Below are positions 1-8,808 of a stretch of 64,000 bases of DNA, in pieces. The notes beneath the pieces are model-generated. The model saw only the letters and a program-made list of their open reading frames with translations, did no database searches and was not told the DNA's origin. Origin of the DNA: an uncultured Selenomonadales bacterium (GTDB taxonomy: Bacteria > Bacillota > Negativicutes > Selenomonadales > Selenomonadaceae); the NCBI GenBank assembly GCA_946407095.1, contig CAMJMR010000002.1, positions 35,471 to 99,470 of the forward strand, in the 5' to 3' direction. Position 1 is the first letter of the stretch; every line of letters starts with the position of its first letter. The position numbers were made by a program, and so were the translations under genes.

Positions 1-567
1 CCATTCGATTGACTCGCTCATCAGCGTCGACGCGCCCAAGTCGACAAGCTTATCGCTCAACTCGCCGACAGCAGGATTCGACGCGATGCCGCTTGTGGCG
101 TCCGACCCGCCGCACTCGATGCCAAGCAACAGCTCCGATATATCGCAAAGTTCTTTCTGCTGAAGAGCCGCCTCCGCCGCCAAGTCTCTCGCCGCGCGGA
201 CAGCCTTTTCAATCGTCTTGAGGGTGCCGCCCTCCTCTTGAATGCCGAACGACACGACGGGCTTGCTCGTCATTGCTTGAATCTTGCCGCGCAGTTTGGC
301 ATGGGGAACGGTCTCGCAGCCCAAGCCGATAATCACGACGCCGAAGACGTTGGGATTGCACGCGAAGCCCGTCAAGATTTTTTGCGACAGCTCGGTATTG
401 GCGGCGACGTCCGAACAGCCCGTGTTGAAAATGATATTAACCGCGCCGCGCACTTGACTCGCCACGACACGCGCCGTCTCGCTGCCGCAAGCGCACGTCG
501 GCAAAATCAAAACGTGATTGCGAATGCCTGCGCGGCCGTCACTGCGTTTGTAGCCCCAAAAATTCAT
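1..567 (-). CDS. uxaA: UxaA family hydrolase / altronate dehydratase large (C-terminal) subunit, truncated by window edge
   Basis: Minus-strand reading MNFWGYKRSDGRAGIRNHVLILPTCACGSETARVV... matches the UxaA/GarD catalytic domain; open to the window edge so absent from the ORF track. Confidence 0.8.
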   Translation of the reverse strand, partial: MNFWGYKRSDGRAGIRNHVLILPTCACGSETARVVASQVRGAVNIIFNTGCSDVAANTELSQKILTGFACNPNVFGVVIIGLGCETVPHAKLRGKIQAMTSKPVVSFGIQEEGGTLKTIEKAVRAARDLAAEAALQQKELCDISELLLGIECGGSDATSGIASNPAVGELSDKLVDLGASTLMSESIEW

Positions 568-576
568 GATATCGCC

Positions 577-861
577 TCAAATCAATTCGCTGTTATAATC
601 GCGGGGGACGCTGAAAATATTTTCGTGCGAAACCCACACGCCCTCGGCAATGTCAGCGGACGCCTCGCCGATGACTTCGCCGTACTTGAAAACCTTATCG
701 CCCTTGCCTATGGCTCGGAGCGCGACCTTGTGCCAAACGGGAATGTCCTCGGCGCAAATAATTTCGCCGCCGCCCAAAATTTTAATGGTATCGCCCTTGC
801 TTGCGGCGGCAGTGCATGTGGCGACGTTGTCCTTGGCGTCGAGTAAAATGGCGTTCGTCAA
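577..861 (-). CDS. UxaA family N-terminal SAF-domain subunit
   Basis: 94 aa, ...GDTIKILGGGEIICAEDIPVWHKVALRAIGKGDKVFKYGEVIGEA, typical of the split SAF subunit upstream of UxaA. Confidence 0.8.
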   Translation of the reverse strand: MTNAILLDAKDNVATCTAAASKGDTIKILGGGEIICAEDIPVWHKVALRAIGKGDKVFKYGEVIGEASADIAEGVWVSHENIFSVPRDYNSELI

Positions 862-944
862 AATGATTCGCTTCCTTTCGTTGTTGGTAAAGTGTCACGT
901 TGCGGGCTAAAAAAAAACCGGACGCAATGTCCGGCAGGAAAAGT

Positions 945-1367
945 TCACTTTGAAATTGCCTCCAGTATGCCGTTTACGAATCGCCCCGAATCGTCGGTGC
1001 CGTATCTCTTCGCCAGCTCCACCGCCTCGTTTATGGCGATATTCTTCGGAAGCGGCGGCTCGACGAATTTCATTTCGTAAACTGCCAGCCGCAGAATATT
1101 TCTGTCCGCCGCCATAATTCGCGCCAACTGCCAGCCCTGCTTTAAATGCGCCGTTATAAGTTCGTCAATTTCTGCCAAGTGCGCCCGCGTTCCTTTGACC
1201 GATTCCTCAATGAAAGCAAAATCTTTTCGGCTGGTCAATTTCGGCTCGTCGTCGTACATCGTTTGAATCGCCAAGTCTTCGTAAGCCTCGCGGTCGGTCT
1301 CCTCGAAATTAAAATCCAGCTGAAACAACGCCTTGAACGCTGCCTCGCGTGCCAATCTGCGGCTCAT
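945..1367 (-). CDS. nusB: Transcription antitermination factor NusB
   Basis: MSRRLAREAAFKALFQLDF...NIAINEAVELAKRYGTDDSGRFVNGILEAI, NusB signature. Confidence 0.93.
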   Translation of the reverse strand: MSRRLAREAAFKALFQLDFNFEETDREAYEDLAIQTMYDDEPKLTSRKDFAFIEESVKGTRAHLAEIDELITAHLKQGWQLARIMAADRNILRLAVYEMKFVEPPLPKNIAINEAVELAKRYGTDDSGRFVNGILEAISK

Positions 1368-1393
1368 AATCTTTGTCCTTTGTCCTAAAAAAT

Positions 1394-1654
1394 TTACCAA
1401 CGTTGAATTTTTTCCGGTAAAATCTCATCGAGTTTCCTGAGAATTTTTTCAATCAAATCGTCCTTGCTGTCGAAACGCGACCCGACGAACAGCCCGACAG
1501 TCCCGCACAAAAGGATGAACAGCGTGTTGAAGAAGCCGATAAGCAAAATCGCGCCGCCCGTGATTAGTCCCGTGATGAATCCGATTTTCCGCGTGCGGTG
1601 CGATTCAAAGAGGTCGATAACGAAATTTTTTATTGCCTCCAACATGTTCCTCAC
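1394..1654 (-). CDS. DUF2273 small membrane protein
   Basis: Two hydrophobic helices GFITGLITGGAILLIGFFNTLFILLCGTVGLFVGSRFDS; located between Asp23-like genes and nusB. Confidence 0.75.
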   Translation of the reverse strand: MRNMLEAIKNFVIDLFESHRTRKIGFITGLITGGAILLIGFFNTLFILLCGTVGLFVGSRFDSKDDLIEKILRKLDEILPEKIQRW

Positions 1655-1657
1655 CGC

Positions 1658-2065
1658 CTACCTGACGCGCCGCCTTTTGGTTTCGACTTGCGCGATTTGT
1701 TTGACTTTGACATCGACCGGCACATAGAAGTCCAGTTGCAGGAAGTCTTTGAATGCGCCGTTAATGGCTTTGTCGGCCGCCTCGCTGATTCGCGGCGCGG
1801 AATAGCCTTCAAGCAAGCTCGCCGTCAAGCTGATTTTGAGCGGATTGGCGTCGGTGTACTTTTCGACCGCAAGTTGGGATTCGCCAATGCCTTTGACCGA
1901 TTGAAGAGCCCGCTCCGCGATTTTCTGGACTACTGCGAATTCCACGCGCACAAGCCCGAAGTCCGTTTTCTTCAACAAAAATTCTCCGCTGCTCGTGCGC
2001 ACCGTCGGCAATGTCACGACCTTTTTGGTTTTCTGCAAAAAATTTTTTATAAGATTTCCAAACAT
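1658..2065 (-). CDS. Asp23/Gls24-like protein
   Basis: Cluster context with AmaP/DUF2273 and Asp23-like composition. Confidence 0.5.
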   Translation of the reverse strand: MFGNLIKNFLQKTKKVVTLPTVRTSSGEFLLKKTDFGLVRVEFAVVQKIAERALQSVKGIGESQLAVEKYTDANPLKISLTASLLEGYSAPRISEAADKAINGAFKDFLQLDFYVPVDVKVKQIAQVETKRRRVR

Positions 2066-2074
2066 GTCGGCACC

Positions 2075-2644
2075 TCAAACGACGCGCTTATCGCGCTCGG
2101 TAATGGCATGAGTAATTTCGGTTACTTTGACTTCGACGGGTACGCTTTGAAGTTCAAGAGCCGTCCTCAAGGCGTCGTCAACGGCGGCAACTGCCGTTTC
2201 GCTGACACGCGGCGCGGAATAGCCTTGACCCAGCACGATAACCAGCTGAATTTTAATCGGCATCTCTCCGCTTTGACGGTAGACGGTTGCATGAGCCTCC
2301 CGCACGCCGTTCACCGTAATTGCCGCCCGTTCGACGACTTCCACAATCGCGGGAACCGTGACTTTGACATCGCCCGACTTGCCTTTTTCCAGATGAACAT
2401 CACCCGAGGCGACCGAAAGCCCTTTGCCTCCGCTCCGAGCGAATACGCCCGTCAAGAGAATCAAACTTGCGACCGCCATGCCCGCCAGTACCGCCAATGT
2501 TTCTTCGCGCGCGATTATGAAATTCAATTCGTTTTGCCAAAGCTGCGTCGGGATGAAGTGCAGGCACACGCCCGCGCACACGACCAACGCCGCCAAGACT
2601 ATCAGGACGTAAAAAAGTAGTATAAGGCGACGAATTATCCCCAT
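2075..2644 (-). CDS. amaP: Alkaline shock response membrane anchor protein AmaP
   Basis: N-terminal two-TM region plus C-terminal Asp23-like half; adjacent to Asp23 and DUF2273. Confidence 0.75.
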   Translation of the reverse strand: MGIIRRLILLFYVLIVLAALVVCAGVCLHFIPTQLWQNELNFIIAREETLAVLAGMAVASLILLTGVFARSGGKGLSVASGDVHLEKGKSGDVKVTVPAIVEVVERAAITVNGVREAHATVYRQSGEMPIKIQLVIVLGQGYSAPRVSETAVAAVDDALRTALELQSVPVEVKVTEITHAITERDKRVV

Positions 2645-2687
2645 AAAACTTTTTCACCTCCTGACGTTTTAAAACTGCGTGATTGCA

Positions 2688-3089
2688 TCAATGGACGCGG
2701 GTGTCGTCTTCCTGCTTTTCTTCTTCGGGGAAGCTGACGCCTTGCACGTGAACATTGACTTCGACGACCGAAAGACCCGTCATGTTTTCGATTGCCTTCT
2801 TGATGTTCTCTTGAGCCGCAAGCGCAACGTCGGGGATTCTTGCGCCGTATTTGACGATGATGAACAAATCGACTGCCGCCTCGCGTTCGCCGACTTCGAC
2901 TTTGACGCCCTTGGAAAAGTTTTTGCGTCCGAGCATCTCCGCTATGCCGCCGACTACACCGCCGCTCATGCCCGCTATGCCGTCAATCTCTGTGGCCGCA
3001 AGACCCGCGATGATACTTACTACCTCGTCTGCAATTTTAATCGCTCCGAGTCCGGTATCGCTTTTCACCAAATCTTTTTCTTCCGCCAT
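2688..3089 (-). CDS. Asp23/Gls24 family envelope stress response protein
   Basis: IKIADEVVSIIAGLAATEIDGIAGMSGGVVGGIAEMLGRKNFSKGVKVEVGEREAAVDLFIIVKYG. Confidence 0.9.
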   Translation of the reverse strand: MAEEKDLVKSDTGLGAIKIADEVVSIIAGLAATEIDGIAGMSGGVVGGIAEMLGRKNFSKGVKVEVGEREAAVDLFIIVKYGARIPDVALAAQENIKKAIENMTGLSVVEVNVHVQGVSFPEEEKQEDDTRVH

Positions 3090-3226
3090 TGCGAAAAACC
3101 TCCTCTATTAACCTGTGACAGTCGTCACGTTTCTCCTGATTATTCGCCGCCCTTGACGATTCCCCTGCCGCCGCCGAAAATTTCTGCCCGCTTACGGGAA
3201 TGGGAGGGGTTGATTTTGATTCGGCA

Positions 3227-3335
3227 CCCGCTTTAAAAGTAAGGGAACAGCAAGGGCGCGGCGATTCCCCTTCAGCTTTCGACAAGTTTCAACGTGTTAT
3301 CTGGGTCAAGCTTCAAGCTTGCGCCCGTGTATTGG
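3227..3335. repeat. Family-2 dispersed palindromic repeat copy
   Basis: CCCGCTTTAAAAGTAAGGGAACAGCAAGGGCGCGGCGA...TTTCAACGTGTTATCTGGGTCAAGCTTCAAGCTTG; closely similar to 31686-31790 and to the element inside argH; CAAGCT-TCA-AGCTTG hairpin. Confidence 0.75.
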
Positions 3336-3360
3336 TCAAGAAAAATTGTAACAAGAAAGG

Positions 3361-4036
3361 CTATAACGAACGTTTCTGAAAAGGCGTCAAATTATCATTG
3401 AAAGAATGAGGACGAACGTGATTGTAAAAAACGTAGACAAATTCATCTATGGCTTTGTACAACTGCTCCTTGGAGTGAAAATTATAAAGATAAATGAGTT
3501 CGGTCTTTAAGGTGTTGAAAAAGCGTTCCATGGGAGAATTGTCGTAAGGACAAGCGGCGCGGCTCATACTCTGAATCACGCCGACCGAGTTGCAGAAAGA
3601 AGTGAATTCGTGAGAAGTAAATTGTGCACCCTGATCCGAATGTAAAATCAATCCGGATATTTTTTTCGGCTGAAGCCGTAATGCGTCCTTTAAAGTACGA
3701 ATAGCCAAAGAAGCGGTCCTCTTCGAGTCGGTAAGGCTGGCGACCACACTCCTGTCGTACAAATCGATTATCGAACAGTTGTCCATTTTGTATTCTTGCG
3801 GCGCACTACAGAGCGAAGTTGAAGTTCAGTGTTCATGTATTTGTTTTTCATTTTTCTGTAGCCGTCAATGCCGTTATGTGAGTGATAGATTTCTTCGATT
3901 TGAGCAAGTATGTGCTTTTTTTCCGAATGGTATTTTGCTTTGCGATTTTTCAAGAAGTTGTAATAAGCATTGGGATAAACATTGCATTTTTCGAGCAACC
4001 AGCGTAATCCGAATGCTTTTTTGTTTGCCGAGATGA
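3361..4036 (-). pseudogene. IS3-family transposase OrfB with internal deletions and frameshift
   Basis: YHFISANKKAFGLRWLLEKCNVYPNAYYNFLKNRKAK...GYRKMKNKYMNTELQLRSVVRRKNTKW then frame change to NCSIIDLYDRSVVASLTDSKRTAS...ILHSDQGAQFTSHEF...; segments expected between these motifs are missing. Confidence 0.75.
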
Positions 4037-4048
4037 AGTGGTAGATTT

Positions 4049-4312
4049 CTACTGTATTTCCTTTGCAAAGAATGCATTTTCCTTTTCGAGTTCTTGCAGC
4101 CGGTTACGCAGCCTACGAATTTCCTGCATAATTTCTGAATCCTTTTGAGCAGACGGGCTGGTTTGGCATTCTTTGCTGAACTCTCTGCACCATTTGGAAA
4201 TACTTGCTTTGGAAACACCGAATTCATCAATGAGACTTTTGTAGGTGCGACCTTCCTGAAGGTGAAGGCGTACTATGTTCTTTCGGAATTCTTCGTTGTA
4301 AATCTGTGGCAT
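4049..4312 (-). CDS. IS3-family transposase OrfA
   Basis: YNEEFRKNIVRLHLQEGRTYKSLIDEFGVSKASISKWCREF HTH plus leucine zipper. Confidence 0.88.
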   Translation of the reverse strand: MPQIYNEEFRKNIVRLHLQEGRTYKSLIDEFGVSKASISKWCREFSKECQTSPSAQKDSEIMQEIRRLRNRLQELEKENAFFAKEIQ

Positions 4313-4367
4313 TTTTCCTCTCCTCCTATTTAGCCACTTCCGTTACAACTTTACTTTATCACAACAG

Positions 4368-4433
4368 CCTTTATCCTTCAGCGCAAGGCAACGACCACAG
4401 ACGCGATTTGTGCCAGCCGTCGTCCAGACCATT
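4368..4433 (-). pseudogene. Remnant of a third MuF junction/orphan toxin cassette
   Basis: TTTATCCTTCAGCGCAAGGCAACGACCACAGACGCGATTTGTGCCAGCCGTCGTCCAGACCATTTC is near-identical to 5364-5431 and about 7557-7621. Confidence 0.8.
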
Positions 4434-4532
4434 TCAGTTCGGCTATTTCTTTTGGCTCTATCGTGATTGTCATTTCATTCACTCCTCAGGCGTCACTCGT
4501 TGTGGCGTCTTTTTTTTCATAACGGCTTAACT

Positions 4533-4790
4533 TTATTCAAAGTATGGGATTAAGTCAAAATCAGATTCAACGTAAAGGCAACCGATATTATAATCATTGC
4601 TAACGACAAAATCACCGTCCGTGTGGTGATAAGTTTGATATGAGCTGCCGTCCACGTCTTCCAAAATATTTTCTTTGCGAATTTCAGGGAATTTCTTTTC
4701 AAAGGCGGCGCATTGTTTCTGAAAGAGTTCATCGTCGGGCTGGTCACAAATCATATATTCAAAATTGAATCTCTTTGCCATAATCCTCAC
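4533..4790 (-). CDS. Putative immunity protein of the orphan toxin cassette
   Basis: 85 aa acidic protein overlapping the toxin stop codon by 4 bp. Confidence 0.5.
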   Translation of the reverse strand: MRIMAKRFNFEYMICDQPDDELFQKQCAAFEKKFPEIRKENILEDVDGSSYQTYHHTDGDFVVSNDYNIGCLYVESDFDLIPYFE

Positions 4791-5476
4791 TCCAAATTAA
4801 ATTTTCGATTGACTTTCGGATTAGATTTTATAGCAGTCCGGTAAATGTCCGCAATTGCTTCTTCACGCGTCAAGCCTTTTCTGTTCATTTTATCTGCAAT
4901 AGTTTCTTCCCAAGTTTTATTCGGATGTTTTGCGTCAAGTTCACGACGTTTCTCTTGGTCAGCCATAAGTTCACGCGCTTGTGTTCGATATTTGTTGCGG
5001 AGCTCAAATGCTTGGCGGGCTTTCTCTTCCATTGATAACGACGAATCAATTTGTTCGTGAATTTTATCGTCATGATAAACGTACCATTTCCGAACAGTCA
5101 AGTCATAAAGCTTGCCGATATAATCTTTTAAGTCATTAAAGTCTTTGCTTTCAATATCTTGCGGCTCATTTGTCGGCTTTGGAGGTAGAGAAATAATTTC
5201 TGTGGCAACAGCTGCGCCTGCAGGGATTAAGGGTGAACTAGGAGCGGAGGTTGGTTTGGCTGTCGGTCGCGGCTTGTCTCCAACTTCATTGTACATTATC
5301 GCACAGCGGCAGCGCGGGTGCAACGGCGGCAAGGTTACGCCGCTCTCGTCTGTGTGACCAACGACTTTATCCTTCAGCGCAAGGCAACGACTGCACACGC
5401 GATTCGTGCCCGCCGTCGTCCAGACCATTTCGCAACGACCCATTAATCTGTCGGAAATGGCTTGACTTACGCCCAT
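4787..5476 (-). CDS. Orphan MuF-type toxin cassette: shared junction plus unique C-terminal putative toxin domain
   Basis: N-terminal MGVSQAISDRLMGRCEMVWTTAGTNRVCSRCLALKDKVVGHTDESGVTLPPLHPRCRCAIMYNEV duplicates the junction in 6804..8324; different C-terminus ...RTQARELMADQEKRRELDAKHPNKTWEETIADKMNRKGLTREEAIADIYRTA. Confidence 0.65.
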   Translation of the reverse strand: MGVSQAISDRLMGRCEMVWTTAGTNRVCSRCLALKDKVVGHTDESGVTLPPLHPRCRCAIMYNEVGDKPRPTAKPTSAPSSPLIPAGAAVATEIISLPPKPTNEPQDIESKDFNDLKDYIGKLYDLTVRKWYVYHDDKIHEQIDSSLSMEEKARQAFELRNKYRTQARELMADQEKRRELDAKHPNKTWEETIADKMNRKGLTREEAIADIYRTAIKSNPKVNRKFNLE

Positions 5477-5546
5477 GTGCGCCCCACTATGTAATTCAAG
5501 ACGTCATATCAATTTACCCCACAAAAAAACGCCCGCAGGCGTCAAA

Positions 5547-6005
5547 TTATTTTTTGCTTAAAGAGAATTTATGTTCAGCATCGTACCATATCACCCGAAA
5601 CGTCGGAGTATCGGTTTCACGAATCCCAATAACACGGAGCTTGTTGCTGAATGCGAATGAAAATATTTGGTCAGTCAAATCTTCCAGTTTTTTCGCGGCA
5701 ATTCTCTCTGTGGCTTCCTTGGATAAAGAATCAGACGAAAGAAAATGTTGCTTAGATTTTCCGTTATCGTGCGTTTGTTTAATAATTTCTGCCCAAGTCA
5801 TGGTTGATAATGAAATTACCTTTTGCAAAAAGTTCTTTGCGTCAAAATCAGCGCGAGCAGGGTCGAATTTGAATTTGCCGTCTCTGTCAACGTCCTTGAA
5901 GGTCCAGACCGGATATTCTCTATCGTTCGAGTTTGGGATTTTGGCTGTTTCTTTTTGATATTGCCGAGAATCTTTCCGAGTGTTTTTTGTGCGTTTTTGT
6001 CCCAT
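5547..6005 (-). CDS. Putative toxin of a Panacea-type toxin-antitoxin pair
   Basis: Start abuts the stop of the DUF4065/Panacea gene; C-terminal KLRVIGIRETDTPTFRVIWYDAEHKF. Confidence 0.55.
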   Translation of the reverse strand: MGQKRTKNTRKDSRQYQKETAKIPNSNDREYPVWTFKDVDRDGKFKFDPARADFDAKNFLQKVISLSTMTWAEIIKQTHDNGKSKQHFLSSDSLSKEATERIAAKKLEDLTDQIFSFAFSNKLRVIGIRETDTPTFRVIWYDAEHKFSLSKK

Positions 6006-6440
6006 TTAAATGAGGTTCCCGTAATATTCGCCCATGCTTTCGACAGAGATTATTGCATCAGAATTTTCCAACGGCGACAAATTACCGCGAGCTTTTTTCC
6101 AAGGCAGTTCCGAATGCGTCTGACTGCTTAATTCAAATGGTTGCATTGTCCCGTAATCTTTCAGCACTACGTCAACGGATTCTTTTTCGTCAGCGGTAAG
6201 GTTGGCGGAGTTACCCTTTATCGCGTCGGCGTCTACCATGAACTTGCCTTTATGGGCATTAAACAATTCAGGGCAAACAGGACCGTTGCGCCACGCTTGA
6301 AAGTCTTCTTCGATAAGGCGTTCGTCTGTCCATGTGTAATGCCATGCTTGCGAGTAGTAACACAGCTTTTGCAACTTCCACGTGCTCATCTTGCCTTGCT
6401 TTTCGAGGATATACTTCGCTACGTCAAACACCGTCGCCAT
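6006..6440 (-). CDS. Panacea/SocA (DUF4065) domain antitoxin
   Basis: VFDVAKYILEKQGKMSTWKLQKLCYYSQAWHYTWTDERLIEEDFQAWRNGPVCPELFNAHKG, canonical DUF4065. Confidence 0.88.
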   Translation of the reverse strand: MATVFDVAKYILEKQGKMSTWKLQKLCYYSQAWHYTWTDERLIEEDFQAWRNGPVCPELFNAHKGKFMVDADAIKGNSANLTADEKESVDVVLKDYGTMQPFELSSQTHSELPWKKARGNLSPLENSDAIISVESMGEYYGNLI

Positions 6441-6570
6441 AAGAATTCCCCCTTGACCAAGAAACTAAAAACTTTGGTGCGATATTCCCTGCACCGAGCG
6501 AAATCCCTTTTGCCCAAACGAAAAATTTCATTCACTCCTCAGGCGTCACGAAAGTGGCGTTTTTTTTTGT

Positions 6571-6807
6571 TTATATGGGTAGGTTTACTGATTTAGCAGA
6601 TTTAAGAAGCCCAGGCTCATCGGGAGGAAAAAAATATCCTATTTCGCCAGTAGCTTTGTAACAACACCAAACAATACTCGAAAGCGTATTTTCCTCAAAA
6701 TCAAAGCCTAAAACCCAACGGTCGTCACATTCACCCATCCATACGACTTTTCCGCCGATTTCTTTTTCTGCTTTTTCAACAATTTCTTTTAGCGGCATTA
6801 AATTCAC
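6571..6807 (-). CDS. Putative immunity protein for MuF-Tox-PL-like toxin
   Basis: 78 aa, overlaps toxin stop by 4 bp. Confidence 0.5.
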   Translation of the reverse strand: MNLMPLKEIVEKAEKEIGGKVVWMGECDDRWVLGFDFEENTLSSIVWCCYKATGEIGYFFPPDEPGLLKSAKSVNLPI

Positions 6808-8324
6808 TCCTTATTCATGCAACAGCGTTTGACCAGCTCGGTAAACTTTAATTTATCAACACGTATTATTATCACGCTGTCAAAATTTACGTCTTTCAAG
6901 TAATTTGCGGCACCTATTTTTTTCATTTGTGGGTCACCGAAATTCACAAAGTTATTCTCGTTAAACTGTGTAACTATGACGTGACCTTTATTAGGGTGTA
7001 GATTATCCCAATTGAACCAAACAAACGCCCGCGAGCCTTTGCCCCATTCCGTCATTTTGTCGACGATAAATTTTTTTATCTCATCGACTGTCGAGCCGAC
7101 ACATCTGAAAGTTTCTTTGCCACTATCCTCAAAAACGCTCAACAACGCACCTACGCTTTGCATGGGGTCTTCAGCTCCCCAACACGGGCGGGCGATAACA
7201 TCGTAGCCGCGCATTCGGGCTTCGTGAGCCACAACACACCTCTGACAATTCATTCTGCGTTCAATACCTTTGCCGTCGCCGTTTGCGAAGGAAATTTCTT
7301 TTGCCCAATCTGGCGGGCTTGTCATCTTTTTGAAACCGAAACCTGCGCCCGTTTTTGCTTGAAACGCTTTTTCTTCATCGTCTCTAATTGTTTTTATTTG
7401 TTCAGGCGATAACAATTTAATTTCCCCGCCAACATTACCATTAGAAGTGGGCGCAGTCAACGGCTTGTCTTTGACTTCATTGTACATTATGGCACAGCGG
7501 CAACGCGGGTGCAACGGCGGCAAAGTTACGCCGCTCTCGTCGGTGTGACCAACGACTTTATCTTTCAGCGCAAGGCAACGACCACACACGCGATTCGTCC
7601 CCGCCGTCGTCCAGACCATTTCGCAACGCCCCATTAAGCCGCCGGAAATGGCTTGCTGAACTCCCATGTGCGCCCCGCGATTGTAGGCAAAGGCAAGCTC
7701 GGTGTGGACGATCGTTTCGGCGCGCTCTCGATGTTGCTTGCCGGCATACCTCAACGCCGCTTTGTCTGCTTTCGACGCCGCCGCAAAGTTCGTCATCCCG
7801 TTTTCAACATACGTCCGATAAACTTTCTCGCGATAGTTGGCGTTCGCGTGTGCTTGCACCTCCGTCAAGCCTATCAGCGGGCGAATCTGTTTCGCCATGT
7901 CGCGCGGCAGAATTCGTTCGGATTGCCCGCGGAGGATGATAGCCGCCACTGCCCGCCGACTTGCCTCGCTAAGTTGCGTGATTAGCTCGCCGCCGTGCGT
8001 CTTTATCCACGCCTTGACGAACACGTCCGAATCGTCGAGCACGACTTGCCCTTTGGTAGCTTTTTTCGCCGCCGCCGCCATTGCCGCCGCCCACATCGGT
8101 GCAAATGTATCGTTCACGACATCGGCGTAGCGCGCTTGCCAATCAATCAAATCATTCAAGTGCCCGTCCAATATCGCCGCTTCCAAGTCGCTGTAGCTGA
8201 ACTCGCCCCACTTCTGCACCTCGCGCGCCAACCATTCCACCGGCTCCTTGCCAACTTGCCTTATGTACGCGTCCAAGTCGTTTAGCGTCTGTCGTGAGCT
8301 TCGCGCCTTCCGAAATGCTATCAT
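6804..8324 (-). CDS. Phage head morphogenesis (MuF/SPP1 gp7-like) protein with C-terminal papain-fold (Tox-PL-like) toxin domain
   Basis: Zn-like motif CGRCLALKDKVVGHTDESGVTLPPLHPRCRC; C-terminal NCQRCVVAHEARMRGYDV...GHVIVTQF...NFGDPQ with ordered Cys-His-Asp. Confidence 0.75.
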   Translation of the reverse strand: MIAFRKARSSRQTLNDLDAYIRQVGKEPVEWLAREVQKWGEFSYSDLEAAILDGHLNDLIDWQARYADVVNDTFAPMWAAAMAAAAKKATKGQVVLDDSDVFVKAWIKTHGGELITQLSEASRRAVAAIILRGQSERILPRDMAKQIRPLIGLTEVQAHANANYREKVYRTYVENGMTNFAAASKADKAALRYAGKQHRERAETIVHTELAFAYNRGAHMGVQQAISGGLMGRCEMVWTTAGTNRVCGRCLALKDKVVGHTDESGVTLPPLHPRCRCAIMYNEVKDKPLTAPTSNGNVGGEIKLLSPEQIKTIRDDEEKAFQAKTGAGFGFKKMTSPPDWAKEISFANGDGKGIERRMNCQRCVVAHEARMRGYDVIARPCWGAEDPMQSVGALLSVFEDSGKETFRCVGSTVDEIKKFIVDKMTEWGKGSRAFVWFNWDNLHPNKGHVIVTQFNENNFVNFGDPQMKKIGAANYLKDVNFDSVIIIRVDKLKFTELVKRCCMNKE

Positions 8325-8370
8325 TGCCCCTCCAATAAAAAAAGCCCCCGAAGGAGCCGAAAAAATTTTT

Positions 8371-8808
8371 TTACAAGCTGTCGCCGCAACTGAAATCCCG
8401 TGCCCGAATCAAAATGCTCAAGTCGAAGCCGAAATTCTCGTAAGCACCCCACAACACCGCAACGTAATGGTCGCAAGGCGCACCAACCGGCTGATTTTCG
8501 GGCTTGAAGTAGTACATCGCCCAAATCGTTTCGCCGTTGAATTCGACCGCAACCGTGCCTTTGCGATAGTGCTTCGGGTAACCCTCGTAATGGTTAAGGT
8601 TGCGCTCGTCCGCCTCCGAAATTTCCCACAGCACGTAGGGCACCGAAAAGCCTTCCCACTCTTCAATCGTCCCGTAGCTCGACGGCGGCTTGCCCTTGAA
8701 CATCAACCGCCAATCCTTCAACACGCCCGTCCCCAAAAATTTTGCGTCGGGGCAACGAACTTTCATCATTTCCGCGTCCATGTTCGCGCCGTATGCCAAG
8801 TACTTCAA
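8371..8808 (-). CDS. Gamma-glutamylcyclotransferase (AIG2/GGCT-like) family protein
   Basis: LKYLAYGANMDAEMMKVRCPDAKFLGTGVLKDWRLMF...YGTIEEWEG; TTG start overlapping upstream stop. Confidence 0.8.
   Translation of the reverse strand: MKYLAYGANMDAEMMKVRCPDAKFLGTGVLKDWRLMFKGKPPSSYGTIEEWEGFSVPYVLWEISEADERNLNHYEGYPKHYRKGTVAVEFNGETIWAMYYFKPENQPVGAPCDHYVAVLWGAYENFGFDLSILIRARDFSCGDSL

Larger units (their letters stand above)
3346..4348 (-). mobile_element. IS3-family insertion sequence, degenerate
   Basis: OrfA-like (HTH) and OrfB-like (rve) reading frames; imperfect terminal inverted repeats TTGTAACAAGAAAGGCTA (3346) / TTGTAACGGAAGTGGCTA (complement ending 4348). Confidence 0.8.

Noticed and set aside
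2424-2612. Plus-strand ORFs opposite the Asp23/AmaP cluster
   Set aside because: All are antisense to conserved minus-strand genes and lack family motifs.
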